DNA of 64,000 bases from contig SIBJ01000005.1 of the NCBI GenBank assembly GCA_009695195.1, positions 1-64,000 on the forward strand, read 5' to 3'. Both the position numbers and the translations under genes were made by a program. The notes under the pieces were generated by a model. It was not told the DNA's origin and searched no databases. It was given only the letters and a program-made list of their open reading frames with translations. The stretch is from Pedosphaera sp. GTDB taxonomy: Bacteria; Verrucomicrobiota; Verrucomicrobiia; Limisphaerales; JADLHS01. Of this stretch, positions 1 through 9,087 are shown one piece after another. Position 1 is the first letter of the stretch, and each line of letters opens with the position of its first letter.

Positions 1-111
1 CCGCGCATGAGGAAACGGAGGCCGAAAAACTTTCCCTTGTTGATGCGCCCCCGGCAGGAAATCATTGCCGAAGCCACCCAGAAAAAATCAACGACACATG
101 CCCTTAACTAA
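1..111 (+). CDS. IS4-family transposase, C-terminal fragment (cut by window start)
   Basis: Frame 1 is open from the first base to a TAA at 109-111 and would encode about 36 residues. The stretch KRRPKNFPLLMRPRQEI resembles the basic C-terminal tail of IS4-type DDE transposases, which often ends in a KRRPK-x-(5)-PR motif. The catalytic DDE core would lie upstream of the window, so I cannot see it or the left end of the element. No clear terminal inverted repeat is visible in the 100 bases after the stop. The call rests on one short motif. Confidence 0.5.
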   Translation, partial: PRMRKRRPKNFPLLMRPRQEIIAEATQKKSTTHALN

Positions 112-211
112 GCGCCATTCCCCTCACCCGTTTTTAATCACACCCGGGCGCACCCCATTGACCGTGCGCACCTTGACATCGCGGTGCGGCTGACAAACAC
201 TCACCGTCCCT

Positions 212-1831
212 ATGGTCGAGCCAAAAGAAATTCCGCTCATGGAAAAGATCGTGTCGCTGTGCAAGCGGCGCGGGTTCATTTTTCAGTCGTCCGAGATCTA
301 CGGCGGCATCAACGGCTTTTGGGATTACGGCCCGCTCGGCGCGGAACTCAAGCGCAACGTGAAGGAGCTTTGGTGGAACACCATGACCCGTCAGCGCGAG
401 GACGTCGCCGGGTTGGAGGCCACGATCATCATGTCGCCGGAAATCTGGAAGGCGAGCGGACACGTGGCGACGTTCAGCGATCCGATGATTGATTGCAAAA
501 CGTGCAAGGGACGGTTCCGTGCCGACCAGACCAACGAAATTCCTTGTCCGCAGAAACCGAGCAAGCTCGTCAGCGAATGTCACGGCGAGAAGACGGCACC
601 GCGGGCGTTCAACCTGATGTTCCAGACTTACGTCGGCCCGGTACAGGATGACTCATCCATCGCGTATCTCCGCCCGGAAACCGCGCAGGCCATCTTCGCG
701 CAGTTCAAAAACGTTTTGGAAACCTCGCGGCAAAAAGTTCCGTTCGGCATCGGGCAGATCGGCAAGGCGTTCCGCAACGAAGTCACGCCGCGCAATTACA
801 CGTTCCGCTCGCGCGAGTTCGAGCAGATGGAACTGGAATTCTTCATCAAGCCGGATGAAGTCATCGAGGCCATCTCCGGCAGCGTGGCGACCGTGCCCGA
901 AACCGGTCATCCCGGTGAGCCGCAGCCGGACTGGGGCTGGCAGGCGTGGCATCAATACTGGGTCGAGGAACGCGTGCGCTTTTACGAAGGCATCGGGCTG
1001 GACCGTTCGACGCTCGGTTTTCACCGGCAGACGCCGGCGGAACTCGCGCATTACGCCCGCGCCTGCGTGGATATTTTGTTCAAGTTCCCGTTCAGCAAAA
1101 GGGACGAGCAAGGCAATGTAGCCGGCGACGAACTTGAAGGCATCGCCGCGCGCAGCGATTTTGATCTGAGCCAGCACGCGCGTTTCTCCGGCAAGCCGAT
1201 GGGCGTGTTCGACGACGAACTCCGCGGCGCGTGGGGCAAGTTGCCGAAGGAAAAACAGGACGACCTTTGGAAGCGCTACTACGACAACCGGAAGAATTAT
1301 CTGACGAAATCCGGCGTCGAAGCCGAACCCGCGTCGAAGCAGGCGACGGAGGACGCAAATGGTCTGGCCAAGGGCCAATACATCCCGCACGTCATCGAGC
1401 CGTCGGCGGGTGTAGACCGTTTGATCCTCGCGCTCATCGCGAATGCGTATTCCGAAGTCGTCAAGACGGATGACAAGGGCAAGAGCGAGACGACGTTCGT
1501 GATGAAATTTCATCCGCGGGTCGCGCCGATCAAAGTGGGCGTCATGCCGTTGCTGAAAAACAAACCAGAGCTCGTCGCCAAAGCCATCGCTGTGCGCGAC
1601 TTGTTGCGCCCATGGATGAACGTGTATTACGACGACGGCGGCAGCATCGGCAAACGCTACGCGCGCCAGGACGAAGCGGGCACGCCGTTCTGCGTGACGA
1701 TTGATTTCGACACGCTGGGCGAGAAACCTGAGTTGCTGGACACGGTGACCTTGCGCCATCGCGACGACGGGCGGCAGGATCGCCTGAAGATTTCCGAGTT
1801 GCGGGACTGGCTGCTGGAGCGGGTTCGATAA
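212..1831 (+). CDS. glyS: Glycyl-tRNA synthetase (class II, single-chain type)
   Basis: This cytosolic enzyme charges tRNA-Gly with glycine. The 539 residues match the single-polypeptide homodimeric GlyRS rather than the split alpha/beta GlyQ+GlyS form. The N-terminus reads FIFQSSEIYGGINGFWDYGP, typical of the family. A class II motif 2 region with FRNE begins near residue 187 and is followed by EFEQMELEFF. Motif 3 (SAGVDRLILAL) lies near residue 397, and the anticodon-binding domain starts near residue 430 (HPRVAPIKVGVMPL). The ATG at 212 is used; an ATG at 239 (MEKIV) is equally plausible because homology begins there. A degenerate heptamer repeat follows the stop codon. Confidence 0.96.
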   Translation: MVEPKEIPLMEKIVSLCKRRGFIFQSSEIYGGINGFWDYGPLGAELKRNVKELWWNTMTRQREDVAGLEATIIMSPEIWKASGHVATFSDPMIDCKTCKGRFRADQTNEIPCPQKPSKLVSECHGEKTAPRAFNLMFQTYVGPVQDDSSIAYLRPETAQAIFAQFKNVLETSRQKVPFGIGQIGKAFRNEVTPRNYTFRSREFEQMELEFFIKPDEVIEAISGSVATVPETGHPGEPQPDWGWQAWHQYWVEERVRFYEGIGLDRSTLGFHRQTPAELAHYARACVDILFKFPFSKRDEQGNVAGDELEGIAARSDFDLSQHARFSGKPMGVFDDELRGAWGKLPKEKQDDLWKRYYDNRKNYLTKSGVEAEPASKQATEDANGLAKGQYIPHVIEPSAGVDRLILALIANAYSEVVKTDDKGKSETTFVMKFHPRVAPIKVGVMPLLKNKPELVAKAIAVRDLLRPWMNVYYDDGGSIGKRYARQDEAGTPFCVTIDFDTLGEKPELLDTVTLRHRDDGRQDRLKISELRDWLLERVR

Positions 1832-1843
1832 GAACAAACGGAA

Positions 1844-1976
1844 TGAACATCCAACAACCAACTCCGATAAATCGCGAGCAGGCATCCTACATCGAACATC
1901 CAATTGAACGGATGGCGCGAACGCACCGGCGGCGGTTTGGGCGTTGGAGGTTGGAGGTTGGAGGTTGGAGGTTTTC
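1844..1976. repeat. Heptamer inverted-repeat element (family A, copy 1)
   Basis: The left arm (about 1845-1865) has GAACATCCAACAACCAACT. The right arm (about 1940-1975) is four to five tandem copies of the 7-mer TTGGAGG. The arms are roughly complementary, so the transcript could fold into a long imperfect hairpin between glyS and the permease gene. Confidence 0.75.
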
Positions 1977-1985
1977 CAGTTCCTT

Positions 1986-2999
1986 ATGACCACTTCCGTC
2001 CGCATCTCCTACGTCATCATGGCGGTGTTGCTGGTGCTCATCGGCTGGTTGCATCTGGCGACGCTGGTGTTGACGGGGTTGTTCGGTTACTTCGCGCTGA
2101 ACTTTCTGAGCTTCGGGCGGAGCAAAATCCTCGGCGTCGCGCTTTACGTCATCGCCGTGGTGGGCATTGGCTACGGGTTGGTTTACTTCTCACGGCAGGC
2201 GTACAAAACCCTGCCGGAAATCGCGGACTCGACGATTCCGGCGGTGGTTAATTTCGCGGAGGAAAAAGGGATCGAATTGCCGTTCTCGGATTACGCCAGC
2301 GCCAAAACCCTGGCGATTCAACGCGTCAAGGACAGCGTGGCCAACATCGGCCGTTACGCGAAGGAAGCGACGCTGCAAGTGGCGATGCTGCTCATCGGTC
2401 TGGTCGTGGCCGTCAGCCTGTTCCTCAACGCCCGCTGGGAAACCGAGAGCGATCCGGACGTGGTGAAGGGCAGCCTGTACTCGACGGTCGTGCGGGAGCT
2501 GACGCAGCGGGTTGAAACTTTTTACGCCAGCTTCGCGCGCGTGATCGGCGCGCAAATCGTCATCTCGATCATCAACACCGGCCTGACTGCGGTATTCCTG
2601 ATGTGGAACAATTTCAAATACGCCACGGTGATCATCGTGCTGACATTTCTCTGCGGCCTGCTGCCGATCATCGGCAACATTTTGAGCAACATCTTGATCG
2701 TGGGAGTGGCGTTCACCATTTCTCCGCAGATGGCGTTGATCGCGCTCGTGTTTCTCGTCGTCATCCACAAGCTGGAATATTTTCTCAACAGCAAGATCAT
2801 CGGTGATGCGATCAAGAATCCGATGTGGCTGACGTTGATTGGCCTGGTCATCGGCGAGAAGTTGATGGGCGTGCCGGGCATGATCCTCGCGCCGGTCGTC
2901 CTGCATTACATCAAGGTGGAGTCGTCGCGCAACCGGCCAGGCGAAGCCGCGCCTGCGCCCGCCGTGACCGCCAGGGCCGCGGTCAATCCGCCGACTTGA
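1986..2999 (+). CDS. AI-2E family transporter (PerM/YdiK-like permease)
   Basis: A 337-residue polytopic inner-membrane protein. Paired hydrophobic helices occur at the N-terminus (residues about 5-65). A soluble segment with PEIADSTIPAVVNFAEEKGI precedes a helix-rich C-terminal half containing GLLPIIGNILSN and IGEKLMGVPGMILAPVVL. This matches the UPF0118/AI-2E exporter family, which exports small molecules or takes part in Na+/H+ exchange; the substrate is not predictable. I start at the ATG at 1986. The 14 extra in-frame codons upstream are simply a translation of the TTGGAGG heptamer repeat. The stop codon overlaps the next start (TGATG), so the two genes are probably translationally coupled. 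Confidence 0.8.
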   Translation: MTTSVRISYVIMAVLLVLIGWLHLATLVLTGLFGYFALNFLSFGRSKILGVALYVIAVVGIGYGLVYFSRQAYKTLPEIADSTIPAVVNFAEEKGIELPFSDYASAKTLAIQRVKDSVANIGRYAKEATLQVAMLLIGLVVAVSLFLNARWETESDPDVVKGSLYSTVVRELTQRVETFYASFARVIGAQIVISIINTGLTAVFLMWNNFKYATVIIVLTFLCGLLPIIGNILSNILIVGVAFTISPQMALIALVFLVVIHKLEYFLNSKIIGDAIKNPMWLTLIGLVIGEKLMGVPGMILAPVVLHYIKVESSRNRPGEAAPAPAVTARAAVNPPT

Positions 3000-3484
3000 T
3001 GTCCACCGACCCGACATTCGTCAAAAAACGCGCCCCGACGCTTTACGTCATCATCGGGATCAAGCTGATCAAAGGCGTGCTGCTCCTGCTGCTGGGGTTG
3101 GGCGTTTACAGTCTTTCCGACAACAACCTGCCGGAGGAATTCCGCGCCCTGTTGCAAACGCTGCACATTGATCCCGAAAAAAAATTCTTCACCGACCTCG
3201 CCGCGAAGATCGGCCGGATCACCCCGACCAACGTGGTCTGGGTTGCGGCGGGCACCGTGCTCTACAGTCTGTTCTCGCTGGTGGAAGGCGGCGGGCTGGT
3301 CTTCCGCGCGTCGTGGGCCGGCTGGCTGGCCATCGGGGAATCGGCGTTTTTCATCCCGATTGAACTTTACGAACTCATGCACCGCTTTACGTGGGGCGTG
3401 ACGATCATCCTGGGCCTGAACATCATGATCGTTTGGTATTTGTTCCGAAACCGCCAGTGGCTGTTCCGCCATCATCATCACTGA
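2999..3484 (+). CDS. DUF2127-like small membrane protein
   Basis: A 161-residue protein with four predicted membrane segments. The first (near residue 13) has YVIIGIKLIKGVLLLLLGLG, the second lies near residue 75, the third has a WLAIGESAFFIPIELYEL core, and the last is near residue 135. The layout 'IGIKLIKG...GLYxLFxLVEGxGL' and the ELYEL motif resemble DUF2127 membrane proteins of unknown function. Its ATG overlaps the preceding TGA, so it is co-translated with the AI-2E permease. The protein ends naturally in four histidines. No function is assigned. Confidence 0.65.
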   Translation: MSTDPTFVKKRAPTLYVIIGIKLIKGVLLLLLGLGVYSLSDNNLPEEFRALLQTLHIDPEKKFFTDLAAKIGRITPTNVVWVAAGTVLYSLFSLVEGGGLVFRASWAGWLAIGESAFFIPIELYELMHRFTWGVTIILGLNIMIVWYLFRNRQWLFRHHHH

Positions 3485-3623
3485 GCAGCGGCGTCCGGCT
3501 GACTCAAAATATACGAGGACCGAAACACCTAAAGTCTGGTGGGCGGAAGCTTGACGGACGGACGGGAGGTCCCCAGTCTTATTGAACGAAATCAGCCGCC
3601 CTCGTTCAAATCACTGCACTACC

Positions 3624-6600
3624 ATGAAAACCATCCTTCGCTTCTGCGGCGTTCTGCTTGCCGCCGCGTTTGTCGCGCCGTTCCCAAGCCGGGCGGCGGA
3701 TAATTACGTCGGCGCGGCCACCGTGCTCCAAAAACTGACCGAGGCCGCCAGCCCGGGCGCCAAACCCAAAAACGAAACTTCGACAACCGCGCTGCTCAAG
3801 AACGACGCTGACGCTTTCAAAAAGCAGGCGGCGGGACTCAAACCGGAGGAAGCCGCGCAAGCCTGGCTCGCGTTGCTGGACCGGCAAATGAATTTGACGC
3901 CGGCAGATCTGCGCAGCGTTTCCGAACGCCCCGGCAACAAGGACGCCTTCAACCCGCAGAACATCTGGAACGCGCTCCCGTCGCCGGCTGCCTGGGATGC
4001 GTTGCGAAAAATCATCGAAGCCCGCCCGCCGGCCAAGGGCAAGGCGCAGGCCCGCGAACAGGCTTTGCGTCTGTTTGCCCACACGCTCGTGAACGACCGC
4101 GCCGCGCAGAACAAGGATGTCGCTGAACTGGAAGCGGTATTCGCCAAGCTGAGCGACGACGAAAGCTACGCCCTGGCGGGTACGCTCGACCGCATCGGCG
4201 AGGTGATGATGGCGAATACCGACGACACTAATGCCACGATGAAAATGCTGGAGCGCCGGCTGGCCCGGTTGGCGGGCCAGAATTACCAGCAGGAGTTATC
4301 CGTGCCGGACCTGGTCGCGCTTGTTGGCAAAGAGAAAGCCGAGGCGTTTCTGCGCCGCGCTGTGGTGAAAGCCAACGTGGAGATCAAAGTGGAACAGGGC
4401 GAGGAAACCCAAAAGCTCGCGCGCAAACTCGCGCTGGAATTGATGGAGCAGTTGAAGACCCCGCAATGGAAACTGGCGCATTCACTGGAGGCCGGCGCGC
4501 TCTATGAGGCGTTGGAAAAAAAATTCGCGACGGTGGAGGAAACCGTCACCAACGCGCCCGCCGAGCCGGGAGTGCCGTCGTTGGATCATCGCCGGCTGTT
4601 GAATCGCGGCTATGGCTCGGAGCAACAGGCGCAGACGTATTATTTCCTTGGGTTGATCGCCTCCGGCCGGACGAAAGACGCGGTGGCCCACGCTCAAAAA
4701 TTGGGCCGGGGCGACGAGGCCTACCTGCCGGCCGACGCGCTGAAATCACTGGAGCGCGCGGGGCACACACGCGCGATTCATGATTTCTTCCGCGAACTGA
4801 TCTCGAAGAATCCCGACCTGCCGTTCTGGGATGAATACATTCAACTGGCCGCCAAGGTCGGCGAAACGGACAAAATGTTGGAACTGGCCCGCGCCGCCGC
4901 CGCGCGCGACGATTTAAGCAATCGGCGCCGCAGTCTCATCCGGCAGAATCTCTATCGCGCACTGCTCGCCGCGGACCAGGTGGAGGAGGGCATCAAGGAA
5001 ATCCGCCAGACCTTGGGCAGCAAGGACGTCAAACTGGCGCGGCCGTATCAGGCCGAGAGTGCCGAGCGCGGCGGGCTGGCGTTGACGCTGGTGGAACTGG
5101 GCCGGCTGCTCAACCGTCCGGAACTCGTGGAAGAAGGACTGCGCCTCTCACGCGAAGCCATTGCCGACAAGAGCGCGCCACCGGGCTACAATTCTTCCGG
5201 CACACAAGTCCGGCTGGCGAAAGTGCTGGCCGATCTGGGGCGCGGCCCGGAAGCGGAAGCGGTCCTCGTTGAAGTCCTCACGTCCGCAGTCCAGAACAAA
5301 CCGCAGGATTCCTACCCGAACAGCGGCGAATCCGTCGCGGCTCTAACCGCGCTGGCGGAACTCTATCATCAGGCGGGCCGGCACGCAGATGTGCTTTTGC
5401 TCCTCGACCAATCTCCCGATTGGGGCGCAAAAGATCTCAAAGCTGTCAGAGCCGGCGGTTTTGGCGATTTTGGTCGCGGCGGTCACGAAGACCCGCCAAG
5501 TTTCAAGCTCTCACAGATTGTCGCCAGTTCCCTGCTGGCCGCCGGCCGCAAAGACGAAGCGCGCAAAATTGTTGCCGACCTGCTCGACACTGCGGGCGGA
5601 TTTGATCCGGCTTACGAGTTGTTGATCAAAATCGGCGGCGACGATCTGGTCGCGCGGCTCGACGCGCTTTTCGCCCGCGATCAATTCGAAGAGCGCCCGC
5701 TGATCTGGAAGGCGTACTTGCTCAAATTGGACGGCAAGCTCGAACCCGCCGAGGCCGCCGCGCGCCGCGCCATCTCCATTGATCCGTCGGACGGCGAACA
5801 GGGGCCGGGCCGGCGCATGCGGGCTTACGCGGTACTGGCGGACATTCGCGAAATGCTGGGCGACCAGAAACAGGCGGACTTTTTCCGCGGTGCCGTGAAG
5901 GCCATCCGCCTTTCCGAGGATGCCGACCGTTTCTACGAAGCCGGTTTGCTCAAGCAGGCGGTGAAAATGTACGAGAACTCGCTCACGCATTTCGCGGACG
6001 CCTATTGCATCCAGTCGCGGCTGGCCCTGCGGCTTTCGGAACTAGGTTTGCACGAGGCGGCGGAGGAACATTACCGGCGCGCCTACGAATTGATGCCCGA
6101 CAGCTTCGGCCGCGTGGAGAGTCATTGCTTCGGCTGCGAACGCGCCTTCGACGGCGAACGCGCGCAGGGCATCGCGGATAAAGTTTTTACCCGGCTCGTG
6201 CAAAACACGCCGGAGAAACCGCAGGTCCATTATCTGCTCGGCTTTCTGCGTGAAGAACAGGGCCGCTACCCGGAGGCGCTGGCGCGTTACCGCGCAGCCG
6301 TGAAATTGGACGCGGATTACTTGAACGCCTGGAAAAAGATTCAGGAGGTCGGCTCGCGCCACCGGCTGGCAGCGACTGACAAGGACGCCGTCGCCTTGAA
6401 CTTGTTGCGATTGGATCCCTTCGGCCGACACGGTGGCAGCGGCAACCTTGGCGATGTCACCAACCTGCGCGCGCTCTGGAACGCGGTGGAGACCGCGGTG
6501 AAAAATCAACCGCCGCCCGTCGAATCGCTCTACCCGCTCGCCGCGAGCAAGGCCAAATTGGAGAAGGCCGAGAACGAACCGAAAGGGCGCGGTGGTTTCC

Positions 6601-6752
6601 GACACGGCGGTGAATATTTTGACGACGATTACAGCGGCGTTTATCGCAGTGAAAGACGGCTTCACCCGGCCACGGCCATCCTGCAAAACAATCTCATCGC
6701 CGCCGCCCATGCGATCCTGGCCGACAACAACGGACAGTTCATGGATGAATGA
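3624..6752 (+). CDS. Large secreted tetratricopeptide-repeat protein
   Basis: A 1042-residue protein with a signal peptide (MKTILRFCGVLLAAAFVAPF, cleavage near SRAAD), so it should act in the periplasm or be membrane-tethered. The body is alpha-helical and TPR-like. Repeats are clear around residues 340-480, 560-700 and 760-930, including PQVHYLLGFLREEQGRYPEA with YPEALARYRAAVKL. TPR arrays mediate protein-protein contacts; no catalytic domain is visible. I use the internal ATG at 3624 because the signal peptide starts there. The C-terminus has an acidic Gly-rich patch (HGGEYFDDDYSGVY). Partner and role are unknown. Confidence 0.75.
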   Translation: MKTILRFCGVLLAAAFVAPFPSRAADNYVGAATVLQKLTEAASPGAKPKNETSTTALLKNDADAFKKQAAGLKPEEAAQAWLALLDRQMNLTPADLRSVSERPGNKDAFNPQNIWNALPSPAAWDALRKIIEARPPAKGKAQAREQALRLFAHTLVNDRAAQNKDVAELEAVFAKLSDDESYALAGTLDRIGEVMMANTDDTNATMKMLERRLARLAGQNYQQELSVPDLVALVGKEKAEAFLRRAVVKANVEIKVEQGEETQKLARKLALELMEQLKTPQWKLAHSLEAGALYEALEKKFATVEETVTNAPAEPGVPSLDHRRLLNRGYGSEQQAQTYYFLGLIASGRTKDAVAHAQKLGRGDEAYLPADALKSLERAGHTRAIHDFFRELISKNPDLPFWDEYIQLAAKVGETDKMLELARAAAARDDLSNRRRSLIRQNLYRALLAADQVEEGIKEIRQTLGSKDVKLARPYQAESAERGGLALTLVELGRLLNRPELVEEGLRLSREAIADKSAPPGYNSSGTQVRLAKVLADLGRGPEAEAVLVEVLTSAVQNKPQDSYPNSGESVAALTALAELYHQAGRHADVLLLLDQSPDWGAKDLKAVRAGGFGDFGRGGHEDPPSFKLSQIVASSLLAAGRKDEARKIVADLLDTAGGFDPAYELLIKIGGDDLVARLDALFARDQFEERPLIWKAYLLKLDGKLEPAEAAARRAISIDPSDGEQGPGRRMRAYAVLADIREMLGDQKQADFFRGAVKAIRLSEDADRFYEAGLLKQAVKMYENSLTHFADAYCIQSRLALRLSELGLHEAAEEHYRRAYELMPDSFGRVESHCFGCERAFDGERAQGIADKVFTRLVQNTPEKPQVHYLLGFLREEQGRYPEALARYRAAVKLDADYLNAWKKIQEVGSRHRLAATDKDAVALNLLRLDPFGRHGGSGNLGDVTNLRALWNAVETAVKNQPPPVESLYPLAASKAKLEKAENEPKGRGGFRHGGEYFDDDYSGVYRSERRLHPATAILQNNLIAAAHAILADNNGQFMDE

Positions 6753-6797
6753 CTTTTCGGGCGTGACCGGCCTCCGGCTTCCTGCCAACTTCGGCGG

Positions 6798-7553
6798 GTG
6801 ACGACCACTGAAGCCATCCAACTGCTCGAAAAATTCCGCGCCGGTGGCGTGGGCCGCGATGAGGTGTTGCGCGCGTTTCAAGCCGCACCCGTGGCGGACC
6901 TCGGCTTCGCGCAGGTGGACATGCACCGCGCGCTGCGGAAAGGTTTTCCCGAAGTCATCTTTGGCGCGGGCAAGTCGCCGGCGCAGGTGGTGAAGATCGC
7001 GGCGAAGCTGGTCGCTCGCGAACAGCGCGTGCTGGTCACCCGCCTCGCCGCCGAACACGCGCGGGCGTTGCGGAAAAAATTCAAGCACGCCGTCCATCAC
7101 GAACTCGCCCGTTGCGTGACCATCGAAAAAAAGCCGGCGACCAAACGTCCCGGCTTCATCGCCGTGATCTGCGCGGGCACGAGCGATCTGCCGGTGGCCG
7201 AGGAAGCGGCGGTGACGGCGGAGATCATGGGCAATCGCGTCGAACGCATCGTGGACGTGGGCGTGGCGGGGTTGCACCGGCTGCTTTCACGGTTGGAAAC
7301 GATTCAGCGCGCGAACGTGCTGGTGGTCGTGGCCGGGATGGAAGGCGCGTTGCCGAGCGTGGTGGCGGGCTTGGTGAGCAAGCCGGTGATCGCGGTACCG
7401 ACCAGCATCGGTTACGGCGCGAGCTTCGGCGGGATTGCGGCGCTGCTCGGGATGTTGACCAGTTGCGGCAGCGGCGTGACGGTGGTGAACATTGACAACG
7501 GCTTCGGCGCCGGCTACGCGGCGAGCCAGATCAATGCGCTGAGAGAAAAATGA
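6798..7553 (+). CDS. larB: Nickel pincer cofactor biosynthesis protein LarB
   Basis: LarB carboxylates and hydrolyses nicotinic acid adenine dinucleotide, the first step toward the nickel-pincer nucleotide cofactor of lactate racemase and related enzymes. The 251 residues have the family N-terminus (VADLGFAQVDMHRALRKGFP, then EVIFGAGKSPAQV). An AIR-carboxylase-like (PurE-like) C-terminal domain from about residue 118 contains VICAGTSDLPVAEEA and AGMEGALPSVVAGLV. The start is GTG at 6798. larC follows after a 133-nt gap filled by a heptamer inverted repeat. LarE, the sulfur-insertion enzyme, is not in the window. Confidence 0.93.
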   Translation: MTTTEAIQLLEKFRAGGVGRDEVLRAFQAAPVADLGFAQVDMHRALRKGFPEVIFGAGKSPAQVVKIAAKLVAREQRVLVTRLAAEHARALRKKFKHAVHHELARCVTIEKKPATKRPGFIAVICAGTSDLPVAEEAAVTAEIMGNRVERIVDVGVAGLHRLLSRLETIQRANVLVVVAGMEGALPSVVAGLVSKPVIAVPTSIGYGASFGGIAALLGMLTSCGSGVTVVNIDNGFGAGYAASQINALREK

Positions 7554-7556
7554 AAT

Positions 7557-7686
7557 TCCAAGCACCAAGCACCAAGCTCCAGAGAAACTTCAAGCACCAA
7601 GCTCCAAGAGGCGGCGTTGCGGCGCGAAGGTTTGAGATTTGGAATTTGGTGCTTCTCTGGTGCTTGGAGCTTGGTGCTTGGAGCTT
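7557..7686. repeat. Heptamer inverted-repeat element (family A, copy 2)
   Basis: Two opposing arms fill the larB-larC gap. The left arm (7557-7607) is tandem CCAAGCA/CCAAGCT heptamers interrupted by the core CCAGAGAA (7579-7586). The right arm (7639-7686) is TTGGTGC/TTGGAGC heptamers interrupted by the complementary core TTCTCTGG (7653-7660). A GC-rich loop (GAGGCGGCGTTGCGGCGCG) separates them. The right arm ends at the larC start codon. Confidence 0.9.
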
Positions 7687-8994
7687 ATGAATACCCTTTA
7701 CCTCGACATCTTCAGCGGCATCAGCGGCGACATGTTCATCGGCGCGTTGATTGATCTCGGTGTGGACGCGCGCAAGCTCGAACGTGAACTCGCCAAGCTC
7801 AAACTCGATGGCTACCACTTGCACGTCTCGCGGCAGGAGCGGCAGGGCATCGCGGGCGTGAAGTTCGATGTTCACCTCGCGCACGAGCATGGGCACGGGG
7901 ATGAACATGAACACGATCATCACCATGACCACGGCCATGAGGAACATCACCACGGCCACGGCCACGAGCATCATCACGACGACAGCCGGAACTTCGCCGA
8001 AATCAAGAAGCTCATCGCGCGCAGCAAACTTTCGTCGTGGGTGAAAAAGAAATCGCTCGCCGTGTTTCAGCACATCGCAGAAGCGGAAGGAAAAATCCAC
8101 GGGATGCCGCCGGCGGAGGTTCACTTCCACGAAGTCGGCGCGGTGGATTCCATCGTGGACATCGTGGGCGCGTGCGTCGGGTTGGAAATGCTCGGGAAGC
8201 CGCGCGTGCTCGCCGCGCCGGTGACGGAAGGCACGGGTTGGATTCGTTGTGCGCACGGAAGGTTTCCGATTCCCGCGCCGGCCACGTTGGCGATCCTCGG
8301 GGCGCGCGGCATCGGCGTCACGCAATGCGACGAGCCGAACGAACTCGTCACGCCGACGGGCGCGGCGTTGCTGGCCGAGTTCGCCGAAAGCTTCGCGCCG
8401 ATGAGCGGCATCGTGGCGGAGAAGATTGGTTTTGGTCTGGGCACACGGGAGAACAAGACGCGGCCGAATGTGTTGCGCGCCGTGCTCGGCGCGGAGTCTA
8501 AAGTCCAGAGTCCAAAGTCCAAAGTCGCCAGCAAGTCCGCATTGGATTGGGAAACGGATCGCGTGGCGGTGTTGGAGACGAATCTCGACGACATCAATGC
8601 GGAGATCCTCGGGCACTTCGTCGAGGCGGCGCTGGCGGCGGGCGCGCTGGATGTTTTTCACACGCCGATTCAGATGAAGAAAAACCGGCCGGGTGTTTTG
8701 CTCTCGGTCCTGTGCGCGGAGGTGGACGCGGACAAGTTCAGCGAAATGATTTTGCGTGACACGAGCGCGTTTGGCGTTCGCCGCACCGTCGCTGAACGGC
8801 GAAAATTGCGACGCGAATTGGTCACGGTTAAAACCAGGTTCGGCAGCGCGACGGTGAAACTCGGCAAGCTGAACGGCCAGCTTGTTCAAGCCGCGCCGGA
8901 GTTTGAATCGTGCAGGAAGCTGGCGGCGCAAAAGAAAGTTCCGTTGAAACAAATTTACGAAGCGGTGGCGAAGAAAATGGAGCGCGGGCTTTAG
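7687..8994 (+). CDS. larC: Nickel pincer cofactor biosynthesis protein LarC
   Basis: LarC inserts nickel into the pincer precursor in a CTP-dependent reaction. The 435-residue protein starts with the family signature YLDIFSGISGDMFIGALIDL. Residues about 63-98 form a very His-rich segment (over 20 His) for nickel binding. HFHEVGAVDSIVDIVGA follows, and the C-terminal LarC2 part has LETNLDDINAEILGHFVEA. In some bacteria larC is split and joined by ribosomal frameshifting; here it is one continuous frame. Residues about 269-280 are encoded by a heptamer repeat and look inserted. The ATG at 7687 directly follows a repeat arm. The stop codon lies inside a GCGGGCT hairpin. Confidence 0.93.
   Translation: MNTLYLDIFSGISGDMFIGALIDLGVDARKLERELAKLKLDGYHLHVSRQERQGIAGVKFDVHLAHEHGHGDEHEHDHHHDHGHEEHHHGHGHEHHHDDSRNFAEIKKLIARSKLSSWVKKKSLAVFQHIAEAEGKIHGMPPAEVHFHEVGAVDSIVDIVGACVGLEMLGKPRVLAAPVTEGTGWIRCAHGRFPIPAPATLAILGARGIGVTQCDEPNELVTPTGAALLAEFAESFAPMSGIVAEKIGFGLGTRENKTRPNVLRAVLGAESKVQSPKSKVASKSALDWETDRVAVLETNLDDINAEILGHFVEAALAAGALDVFHTPIQMKKNRPGVLLSVLCAEVDADKFSEMILRDTSAFGVRRTVAERRKLRRELVTVKTRFGSATVKLGKLNGQLVQAAPEFESCRKLAAQKKVPLKQIYEAVAKKMERGL
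8493..8527. repeat. Heptamer repeat inside larC (family A)
   Basis: Five tandem degenerate copies of AGTCCAA (AGTCTAA, AGTCCAG, AGTCCAA, AGTCCAA, AGTC) lie in frame within larC. They encode SKVQSPKSKV between the LarC core and its C-terminal part. There is no opposite arm nearby. Confidence 0.75.
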
Positions 8995-9062
8995 CCCGCT
9001 TCACCGCACGACTCCACGGGGATTCGATCCGGAGAGTTGCAGCGGCGTAAACGCTACGCTCC
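8984..9062. repeat. Double-hairpin repeat (family C, copy 1)
   Basis: GCGGGCT and AGCCCGC (8984-8999) form a 7-bp hairpin that contains the larC stop codon. It is followed by a second weaker palindrome, AGCGGCGTAAACGCTACGCT (about 9041-9060). The same pair of palindromes, in another order, occurs at 19509-19558. It could help terminate the larC transcript but has no T-tract. Confidence 0.6.
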
Positions 9063-9087
9063 AGGCAGCCGATGAAGATATTTTGAA

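Noticed and set aside
165-205. TTGACA upstream of glyS as a promoter
   Set aside because: The sequence 17 nt downstream (AACACT) is a poor -10, so I did not list it.
653-2005. A 450-codon minus-strand frame opposite glyS; similar long shadows at 6042-7277, 7531-8952, 11505-12839 and 14650-15729
   Set aside because: All lie opposite clearly conserved genes and have the low-complexity His/Arg/Asp composition of antisense frames.
3466-3484. Four terminal histidines on the DUF2127-like protein as a cloning tag
   Set aside because: There is no vector sequence or linker. The surrounding sequence continues as native DNA.
9010-9030. GGGGATTCGATCCGG as part of a tRNA T-arm
   Set aside because: No acceptor, D or anticodon arm can be formed around it. 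I found no convincing tRNA or rRNA in the window.
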